Shown: piece by piece, positions 24,712-31,693 of the stretch | How positions within the stretch are numbered: the first letter of the stretch is position 1 | How the letters are laid out: every line of letters begins with the position of its first letter | Assembly: GCA_030696085.1 (NCBI GenBank) | Contig: JAUYNL010000029.1 | Coordinates: 62,001 to 126,000 of the forward strand | Direction of reading: 5' to 3' | Length of the DNA: 64,000 nt | DNA from: Luteolibacter sp. | Lineage (GTDB): Bacteria > Verrucomicrobiota > Verrucomicrobiia > Verrucomicrobiales > Akkermansiaceae | Program-made: the position numbers and the translations under genes | Notes under the pieces: generated by a model | Seen by the model: only the letters and a program-made list of their open reading frames with translations | Told to the model about the DNA's origin: nothing | Database searches by the model: none

Positions 24712-26174
24712 CCGGGGTGGGTGAAATCCCGGGGCTCATTGTCTCCATGAGCGCCCGTAGCCGGGGCATCCACCGGATTGAGTTTGCCCAGATAGGCGGG
24801 CAGTTCGACCCCCACGTTTCTGGCGATCTCATGCAGCGGAGGAACCGCGCCCGCCAGGCCGGAGAGGAATTCCGCGGTGCTGGATTTGCCATCGGCGTTC
24901 TTGCCGCTGTCCCAGACGGTGATCTTGTCGATCTTGAGATTGGCGATGGCCTGGACCTGTTCGCGCACGAGTTGCGGCAGCAATTCCGTGACCAGCATCT
25001 GCTGCGCGCCGCCGGGTCCCTGGCAGCTCACGATCAGATCATGGAAGCCCTTGGCCTTGCTGGTTAGAACCGCCTGCGCGCCTTCCGCCTCCGCCAGCAG
25101 CTTGGCCTTGAGACCGCCGGCCTCCGCCTGCTTCACGAACATGATTCCGTCCGCCTCCGCCTGCTTCTGCGCGCGCACCGCATCCGCATGGCCCTGCTGG
25201 ATCCTGCGAACACGCTCGGCCTCGGCATCCGCCTCGACAATCTGCCGCTCCTTCGCCACCTGCGCGGGCACCACGATGTCGGCGAACTGGCTCGCCTTGT
25301 CGCGCTCCGCGCGCTGCATTTCGGCCTGCCTTTCGGAAACGTAGGCCTCTTCCAGTACTTTGGCGCTGGCCACCTTTTCGGCCGCGGTGGCGTGGCGTTC
25401 GGCCTCGGCCTGGGCGCTGCGGCGCTGCGCGTTGGAATTCGCGATCTCGATCTGCGCTGTGTTCTCACCGCCGGTGGCCGCGGCATTCGCGGCGGCCACG
25501 CTGATGCGCTTGTCGCGCTGGGCGGCGGCCGATCCGATCTCGCCATCCCGGTCCGCCATGGCGACCTTGATTTTCGCTTCGGCGATCGCCTTGGAAGCCG
25601 CTTCCTGGCCGAGCGCATCGATGTATCCCGAGGCGTCCGTGATGTCCTGGACGTTCACGTTGATCAGGCGCAGGCCGACTTTCTTGAGCTCCACCTCCAC
25701 GCCGGTGGAAATGTTGGCGATCAGCTTGTCGCGGTCCGCGTTGATTTCCTCGATGTCCATCGTCGCGATCACCACGCGCATCTGGCCGAAAATGATATCT
25801 TTCGCGAGTTCCTTGATGTTCTCGAGACTCAGGCCGAGCATGCGCTCCGCTGCATTCTCCATCACGCCCGGTTCGGTGGAGACGCCAACCGTGAAGGTGG
25901 ACGGCGTGTTGACCCGTATGTTCTGCTTGGACAGAGCGCCCTCCAGGCGGATGTCGATGGGCAGCGGCGTGAGATCCATGTACTGATAGTCCTGGATGAT
26001 CGGCCAGATGAAGGCAGCGCCGCCGTGATGGCAATCCGCGGATTTGCCGCTGCCCACCTTGCCGTAAACCACCAGGATCTTGTCCGAGGGGCAGCGCTTG
26101 TAGCGCAGGGCCAGCGCGACAAGGGTGCAGAATAATACGGCGATGACGGCGACGACGGCGATGATGATGTCCAT
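24708..26174 (-). CDS. flotillin family protein
   Basis: 488-residue membrane scaffolding protein. Seen: one N-terminal membrane helix (MDIIIAVVAVIAVLFCTLVAL), then the SPFH/band-7 domain with VVYGKVGSGKSADCHHGGAAF and the end segment ANISTGVEVELKKVGLRLINVNV (about residues 30-200). A long Ala/Glu/Lys-rich helical region follows (about 220-400, RSAQAEAERHATAAEKVASAK and further heptad-like repeats), which drives oligomerisation. Flotillins organise ordered membrane microdomains. The upstream neighbour is an NfeD-like protein, the usual flotillin partner; a MATE transporter is coupled downstream. Confidence 0.93.
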   Translation of the reverse strand: MDIIIAVVAVIAVLFCTLVALALRYKRCPSDKILVVYGKVGSGKSADCHHGGAAFIWPIIQDYQYMDLTPLPIDIRLEGALSKQNIRVNTPSTFTVGVSTEPGVMENAAERMLGLSLENIKELAKDIIFGQMRVVIATMDIEEINADRDKLIANISTGVEVELKKVGLRLINVNVQDITDASGYIDALGQEAASKAIAEAKIKVAMADRDGEIGSAAAQRDKRISVAAANAAATGGENTAQIEIANSNAQRRSAQAEAERHATAAEKVASAKVLEEAYVSERQAEMQRAERDKASQFADIVVPAQVAKERQIVEADAEAERVRRIQQGHADAVRAQKQAEADGIMFVKQAEAGGLKAKLLAEAEGAQAVLTSKAKGFHDLIVSCQGPGGAQQMLVTELLPQLVREQVQAIANLKIDKITVWDSGKNADGKSSTAEFLSGLAGAVPPLHEIARNVGVELPAYLGKLNPVDAPATGAHGDNEPRDFTHPG

Positions 26175-26196
26175 GACGGGTGGGAGGAATTGGCTG

Positions 26197-26781
26197 TTAG
26201 GATTCGTGGATCGGTTCGATAATCAAGGTGGATGTTCCGATTTTTTCGACAACTATCACTTTGGTGCCGGGTGCCAGCGGCTCGCCGCCTTTCTGCAGGG
26301 CCTCGGCGGTCACCAGGCGGCCCTGGATCATCGTTTCCACCTGGCCGCCGCCGCGCTGCGCGGGCGGAATCGTCACATAGACCGTGCCCATCTGGCCGAC
26401 GGCGTTCTGATAGTTGAGGGTGCCGCTGGATTGCATCCGCAGGAAGCTCATCATGAGCAGCATGATGGCCGCCATCAGGGCACCGCCCGCGAGCACCGCC
26501 AGCAGGATTGTCAGCGGCAGGCCCATGCCCGCCTTGGTGCAGATCACCCCGGTCCAGCCGAATCCGAGAAAGAACGCCGTCACACCGCGGATCGAAAAAA
26601 TGCTCAGGCCCGAGCTGTGATCCCCCGCGCCGACGTCGCCGAAGCCATCGTCCATGCCCACGAAAAACGATAGCAGGATCTGGATCACCAGGCTGAACAT
26701 GGAAATGATAGCGATCCCGTAAAAGATCTGGAGTTCGAAATTCAGAGCCTCCCACCAACCATGTAGAAAATCATGTTGCAT
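26197..26781 (-). CDS. NfeD-like membrane protein (flotillin partner)
   Basis: 194-residue protein with three predicted membrane helices (about residues 15-40, 62-82, 85-115) followed by a soluble C-terminal OB-fold-like part (GQMGTVYVTIPPAQRGGGQVE..., GTKVIVVEKIGTSTLIIEPI). The layout matches NfeD1b-like partners of flotillins, in which the OB domain faces the cytoplasm. I set the start at the ATG at 26781. Together with the next gene it forms a flotillin/NfeD pair with 22 bases between them, probably one operon. Confidence 0.78.
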   Translation of the reverse strand: MQHDFLHGWWEALNFELQIFYGIAIISMFSLVIQILLSFFVGMDDGFGDVGAGDHSSGLSIFSIRGVTAFFLGFGWTGVICTKAGMGLPLTILLAVLAGGALMAAIMLLMMSFLRMQSSGTLNYQNAVGQMGTVYVTIPPAQRGGGQVETMIQGRLVTAEALQKGGEPLAPGTKVIVVEKIGTSTLIIEPIHES

Positions 26782-26822
26782 CAATTCCCGGAACCCTAGC
26801 GGACCGCTCCCACGAGGCAAGG

Positions 26823-26846
26823 AATTTGTCCCGCAATTTGTCCCGC
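26823..26846. repeat. short tandem repeat, 2 x 12 bases
   Basis: AATTTGTCCCGC occurs twice back to back (26823-26834 and 26835-26846), upstream of the NfeD-like gene. Probably a replication-slippage product. Confidence 0.7.
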
Positions 26847-26950
26847 AACAGGTTGAAATGGATTCTGGAGGAAAGCGGAAGATGCGCGATTGCCGCCACC
26901 CGGCCGCCCACCGCGCGTTTCTTGAATCCGGATTCCGCGGGAGAGCAGGC

Positions 26951-27259
26951 TCACGGTTTGATATTCGGGAAGTAGCGGACCTGTGGGAGCCTCTCGAAGT
27001 GCGGGTCCTGGGTCCAGAGAGTCGCTTTGCGGGCGAGGGTGATGGCGTAGATCAGGGAATCGGCGAGGGAGAGCTTGCACTGGATGAAGATGTCGGCGGC
27101 GGCGATGGCGATTTCCTCGTCGATGGTGACAACGATGCCGGAGCGCATGGCTTGGGTGACTTCGTCGGCCTTTTCCAAGGTCCGTTGTTTGAGGGCCGCC
27201 TTCCGAATTTCCTTTGGAATTACGACTTGGTATTTGGGGGATAAGAGCGATGTCGTCAT
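26951..27259 (-). pseudogene. VapB-VapC chimera (truncated toxin-antitoxin pair)
   Basis: 102 codons starting at the ATG at 27259. The first about 24 residues (TTSLLSPKYQVVIPKEIRK) are the start of an AbrB/SpoVT-type VapB antitoxin. The rest (from about LEKADEVTQAM to RYFPNIKP) matches the C-terminal half of a PIN-domain VapC toxin, including SLADSLIYA and ATLWTQDPHF, which carry its last acidic residues. The C-terminal half of VapB and the N-terminal half of VapC, with its first catalytic Asp and Glu, are absent; the two ends join in frame. This looks like a deletion between the two genes that fused them. No separate vapB or vapC is near. Confidence 0.8.
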
Positions 27260-27493
27260 GCGAAATGAAAAATGGGCGATTTTTTGAAAACGGCCACCTG
27301 ATCCGCCAAGAAGATGAAAGCCAGCGGTAACCTGATCTGAACTGAGGTGTGATTTAGAGCTCTTGCAAGCGGGACGCGGGCTCCAAACTGCAAGCGCCAT
27401 GAGCGGAATGGGCGGAGGGCGGGTGATTTGCCTTTGCCGGTTTTGCCTTTGCCTTGGGGTGGGAATGGCCTACCAAGAGCGCCCGCCGCCATC

Positions 27494-28246
27494 ATGAGAT
27501 TGTTCCGCATCCTGACATTTAAAGAACTGAAAGGGTATTTCCTCACGCCATTCGGCTGGGCGGTTCTGGCATTTGTGGCGGTCATGCAGGGGGTTTCCCT
27601 GTCCACTGCGATGAAGGGTTTCCGGGACACGCCGGTGAAGGACAGCCTGGTTTACGTGACCTTTCACACCCCCTTGTTCTGGTTCTATTTTCTGTTTATT
27701 TTCCCCCTGATCACGATGCGGCTTTTTGCCGAGGAGGAACGTTCGGGTACGCTGGAAACCCTGCTCACCGCACCGGTGCGGACCTGGCAGGTGGTGCTCT
27801 CGAAATACGCCGCCGCGATGATTTTCTACACGGTGCTATGGATCCCGGCATTCGTGCAGTTCCGGATGTTCATCTGGCTCACCGACCTGCCGCCGGCGTG
27901 GTCGCCGGGTGCAATGGCCGGAACATTCGGCATTCTCATGCTGATGGGAGCGGCGTTCACGGCGGTTGGCTGCCTTGCCTCTGCCCTTACCTCCAGCCAG
28001 ATCATCGCCGGCCTGCTGACGATCGGCCTGCTGGTGATCCAGTATTTCCTGGGCTTTGTGACGGTCATCTGGGGCGAGTCGTTCGCCGGCGCGCCGTTTT
28101 TCCATTACATCTCCTCACAAGGGCACCTGCATTATTTCGCCAGCGGCCTGCTGGACACCCGGCCGGTGGTTTATTTCCTGAGTGTCGCCGTGTTCGTGCT
28201 GTTCCTCACCTATCAGGTGGTGGATTTCCGCCGTTGGAAACGGTGA
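27494..28246 (+). CDS. ABC-2-type permease, GldF-like
   Basis: 250-residue integral membrane protein with about six helices. The start is set at the ATG at 27494. Seen: MRLFRILTFKELKGYFLTPF (a typical N-terminus), PLITMRLFAEEERSGTLETLLT and APVRTWQVVLSKYAAA, the GldF/COG1277 permease signature. It is the first gene of a rightward operon with a GldG-like protein and a DUF4340 protein. In Bacteroidota and other phyla this set belongs to GldAFG-type export complexes. The ATPase (GldA-like) that normally precedes the permease is missing here: the preceding sequence holds only the VapBC remnant. Confidence 0.88.
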   Translation: MRLFRILTFKELKGYFLTPFGWAVLAFVAVMQGVSLSTAMKGFRDTPVKDSLVYVTFHTPLFWFYFLFIFPLITMRLFAEEERSGTLETLLTAPVRTWQVVLSKYAAAMIFYTVLWIPAFVQFRMFIWLTDLPPAWSPGAMAGTFGILMLMGAAFTAVGCLASALTSSQIIAGLLTIGLLVIQYFLGFVTVIWGESFAGAPFFHYISSQGHLHYFASGLLDTRPVVYFLSVAVFVLFLTYQVVDFRRWKR

Positions 28247-28261
28247 GCCTCTCCATTTTTC

Positions 28262-29803
28262 ATGTCAGAATCCGAGTCCACATCCCACAAGAAGCCCGCC
28301 CGCGCGCTGAACCGCTGGGGCATGGGCACATTGTCCGTGCTGCAAACCGCGCTGCTGGCGGTGATCCTGCTCGCACTCAACTATCTGTCGGTCCACCACC
28401 ACGCGCGTCTGGATCTCAGCCGCGCCGGAGATTACTCGCTCTCTTCGGCGAGCCGTCGATACCTCAAGAGCGAGGCGCTCGGGGGGCGCGGGCAAACCAT
28501 CAAGTGGATCATGGCCTGCCGCAGGACCTCCCCATTTTACGAACGTGCGCGGGCCCTCGCCGAAGAATACGCCAGGTTTTCCAAGGATCGCATCGAGTTG
28601 GAAATCGTCGATCCGCTGCGCAGTCCGGACCGGATGCAGGAAATCACCGCCGCATATGGCCTGACGCTGGTCAGGGACCTGATCATCATCGATGCCCGCA
28701 CTGACGAGAGTCCGGTCATCACGGAGGACGCCAGCAAGGTCAAAACGCTCAACCCGCATGTCAGACTGGTCGTCGCTGATGAACTGGTGGTTTACACCAC
28801 CGCCGATGGCAAGCGCAAGATCACCGGTTTTCAGGGCGAGGATGTGCTGACCGCCTCGCTGGTCGCGGCGATCGAAGGGGAGGCGCGCAAAATGGCGCTG
28901 CTGGCCGACAAGGGCCGGATCGAGGAGGGGGACGGTCCCTCGCCGCGCAAATCCCTGGTGGATATGCTGCGTTTCCAGAATGCGGAGCTCTCCGAAATCC
29001 ATCTATCAGGTATCGGCGACATTCCGGATGATGTTTCCGGCGTCGTGCTGGCAGCGCCGAAATATGACCTGACGGATGCGGAACTCGGCGTGTTGGAGCG
29101 ATACTGGAGCCGGCCCCGCGCCGCGATTCTGGTGATGATCGATGCCGGTGAGGCTCCGCCGAAACTACGGGCCTTCCTGCGCGGCAATGGCGTGACTCCG
29201 CGCCAGGACCGGGTGATTGCCCGTGAAAAGGAGGCGCTCGTCACCACGGCGCGCGGCGTGTTCACCAAGGGCATTCGTTTCACCCGCGATCTCGCCGGGC
29301 AGACCACCGAGTTTGGCGGGGCGAGTTCGTCGCTCGACGTGCGCGAGGGGGCGGAGGATCTGCTCAACCGCCGCATCCAGCCGATGGGACTCATCGAGGT
29401 GTCGGCGGGTTTCTGGGGTGAGACGAAATTCGGCCGGGGAGGGGAGAAATTCGATGAAGTCGAAGACTACGGACCGCCCATGTATCTGGCAGCCAGCGTG
29501 ACGCGCGGTGCGGAGGCCGATGATCGTTTCGCGGCGGATTCCTCGCGCATGCTGGTGATTTCCAACACCGATTTTCTCGATCCGAAACACCACCGCGCCG
29601 AAAACCTCGATTTTCTGGCATCCTCCCTCAACTGGCTGGTAGGCCGCGAGCAACTCGCCGGCATCGGCCCGCGCTCGCTTGGCACCTACAAGCTGCCGCT
29701 GCTCGATGCCCAGGTGTCCTTCATCAACCGCGTCAACCTGTTCTTCCTGCCCGCATTCCTGCTCGTGATCGGCGCGTTTATCTGGTCATCGCGCCGTGTT
29801 TGA
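28262..29803 (+). CDS. GldG-like ABC export accessory protein
   Basis: 513-residue protein with one N-terminal membrane helix (about residues 22-42), a large periplasmic domain and a C-terminal membrane helix (about 490-508, LFFLPAFLLVIGAFIW). Signatures of the GldG / ABC-type uncharacterised transport family (PF09822): NYLSVHHHARLDLSRAGDYSLSS near the N-terminus, GFQGEDVLTASLVAAIEG, and SRMLVISNTDFL plus NLDFLASSLNWLVGRE near the end. It follows the permease after 15 bases and precedes a DUF4340 gene by 6 bases. Confidence 0.88.
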   Translation: MSESESTSHKKPARALNRWGMGTLSVLQTALLAVILLALNYLSVHHHARLDLSRAGDYSLSSASRRYLKSEALGGRGQTIKWIMACRRTSPFYERARALAEEYARFSKDRIELEIVDPLRSPDRMQEITAAYGLTLVRDLIIIDARTDESPVITEDASKVKTLNPHVRLVVADELVVYTTADGKRKITGFQGEDVLTASLVAAIEGEARKMALLADKGRIEEGDGPSPRKSLVDMLRFQNAELSEIHLSGIGDIPDDVSGVVLAAPKYDLTDAELGVLERYWSRPRAAILVMIDAGEAPPKLRAFLRGNGVTPRQDRVIAREKEALVTTARGVFTKGIRFTRDLAGQTTEFGGASSSLDVREGAEDLLNRRIQPMGLIEVSAGFWGETKFGRGGEKFDEVEDYGPPMYLAASVTRGAEADDRFAADSSRMLVISNTDFLDPKHHRAENLDFLASSLNWLVGREQLAGIGPRSLGTYKLPLLDAQVSFINRVNLFFLPAFLLVIGAFIWSSRRV

Positions 29804-29809
29804 CCCGCC

Positions 29810-31693
29810 ATGCGCTCCCTCGGATCCACCCTCATTCTGGCGCTCGTGGCCGCATTCGCATGCTTCCTCGCTGTCTGGCAGTGGCACCTGGGAAACTTCG
29901 ATTCGCTTTTCGGTATGCCGCCGTCTGCGGTGGGGCAGCGTTTGTATGACTCGTTCACGCCAGAGGAGGTGAAGCACATCCAGGTGTCCGTAAACGGCGC
30001 GAGCGCCCGCTTTTCCCTCGAAGCGAAGGGCTGGCAGACCAGTTCCCCGTGGGTGGATCGCATGGATCCGCGTGCCGCCACGAGCATCATCGGGTTCACG
30101 CTTGGAATGCGTGTCGAGGATCTATCGGCGGAGGATGAGATTGATCTCTTGAAAACGGGACTCGGCGATGGCGGGGTCCGAATCCGTCTGGAGGACGCCG
30201 AGCGCAGGCCTCTCGCCAGTTACCGACTCGGCCGGGTCACCCCCTGGAAAGCGGAGATTGAGGGCATGGAACAAGCGGTGCCCACCGTCTTCGTCCATCC
30301 CCGGGACAAGCAGAACAAGCGGCATGTCTATGCCTGCACCGGAGATATCAATCCGCTTTTCAAGGACGGCCTGAAGTTTCTCCGCGATCATCGGCCTTTT
30401 TACTTCAATCCCGTCACCTTGGGAAAAATCCGCATCCGCTCGCAACAGGGCGATTTGCTGCTTGGCCGCGAGACACCCGGCAGCCCGTGGCGCATCGTCA
30501 AGCCACTGGACCTGCCTACCGATCCAGCCGTCATGAAATCCCTGCTGGAGGGGCTCTTCGACTTACAGGCCATCCGCGTGTCCGACCGCAGCAGCGCCAC
30601 GCTTCCCGCTACCGATGCCACCGCGAAGCCGGTCCAGATCGCGATCACTCCATTCGGTTCGGAAAGCGAAACGCTGCTGGAAATTTTTCCTCCAGAATCT
30701 CCGGATGTCCAGATGGCCAGCGCCACCGTCAGCGACCGCCCGGGCACCCTTTTCGCTCTGCCGCTCAAGCCCGAGCCCGGTCTCGTCTCGCTGGCCGATC
30801 TGCCGCTGGAGATGAACGACCTGCGCGACCACACGCTCACGCGCCTCAACATCGCCTCCCTGCGCGCCATCGCCATCCAGCCCGCCACCGGCCCGGAAAT
30901 CCCCATCTCCCGCCAGCCTCCACATCCCTGGATGGTCACGCTGGACGGCGTTTCCCGCGAGGCCAACGAGGGAAACCTGTTCTCCCTCCTCAACGCCGTC
31001 ACCACCGGCCGTGCCATCGGTTTCGAAAGCGATGCCGCCACCGATTTCACGCCATGGGGACTTGATCGGCCGATTCTAACGATTCGTTTCCTCGTGGGCG
31101 ACCACCAAGGGCTTGAGCTTCGTTTCGGCATCGATGGCAAGGGCGGCTACTTCGTCAATCGCCTCGGCACTCCCACGGTCATGCGCGTGGACGAATCGCT
31201 GATCACATCCATCGCCGTGCGCCCATATGAGTGGCGGCACTCCCGCTTGTGGTCGCTGGACCGCTTCAATCTCGCCGCCATCGAGCGCCGTGAAGGAAAC
31301 GCCCCGCCGGTGATGTTGAAATACCAATTCAATGATGAGGCGTGGCAAGCCAACTGCGAAGGCGAGGACCTCGGCGCGAAGCTCGATCCAGCCCGTGCGA
31401 ACTTCATGCTATCCGTGCTGGAGGGGCTCAATGTTTCGCGCTGGTTGTCACCCACCGATGAAGGTGCCGCAGCCGCGCTTGCCAATCCCTCGCTCGTTCT
31501 CACCGTGGTTGAGAAATCCCCGGATGCGGAAGGCGATTTCGCCGGCCTCGCGCAGCGCACCCTCCGTCTGGCACCCGCCGCAGCCGGGCCGAATCCCCGC
31601 ATGTATTACGGCGGCCTGAACTCGGAGCTCCATCCGTTTCTGCTCGATGCGGAAACCTACGGGAAGCTCGCGATGGACCTGTTCGAGAAGTAA
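29810..31693 (+). CDS. DUF4340 domain-containing protein
   Basis: 627-residue protein with one N-terminal membrane helix (about residues 5-25, LILALVAAFACFLAVWQW) followed by a long extracytoplasmic region. DUF4340 proteins accompany GldFG-type ABC exporters and probably act with them in the periplasm; their own role is unknown. The sequence shows repeated 'L-x-x-x-x-P-W-x-V/I-x-x' stretches, for example SPWRIVKPLDLPTD and HPWMVTLDGVSREA, consistent with duplicated beta-rich modules. The stop codon overlaps the start of the SNF2 helicase gene (TAATG). Confidence 0.85.
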   Translation: MRSLGSTLILALVAAFACFLAVWQWHLGNFDSLFGMPPSAVGQRLYDSFTPEEVKHIQVSVNGASARFSLEAKGWQTSSPWVDRMDPRAATSIIGFTLGMRVEDLSAEDEIDLLKTGLGDGGVRIRLEDAERRPLASYRLGRVTPWKAEIEGMEQAVPTVFVHPRDKQNKRHVYACTGDINPLFKDGLKFLRDHRPFYFNPVTLGKIRIRSQQGDLLLGRETPGSPWRIVKPLDLPTDPAVMKSLLEGLFDLQAIRVSDRSSATLPATDATAKPVQIAITPFGSESETLLEIFPPESPDVQMASATVSDRPGTLFALPLKPEPGLVSLADLPLEMNDLRDHTLTRLNIASLRAIAIQPATGPEIPISRQPPHPWMVTLDGVSREANEGNLFSLLNAVTTGRAIGFESDAATDFTPWGLDRPILTIRFLVGDHQGLELRFGIDGKGGYFVNRLGTPTVMRVDESLITSIAVRPYEWRHSRLWSLDRFNLAAIERREGNAPPVMLKYQFNDEAWQANCEGEDLGAKLDPARANFMLSVLEGLNVSRWLSPTDEGAAAALANPSLVLTVVEKSPDAEGDFAGLAQRTLRLAPAAAGPNPRMYYGGLNSELHPFLLDAETYGKLAMDLFEK

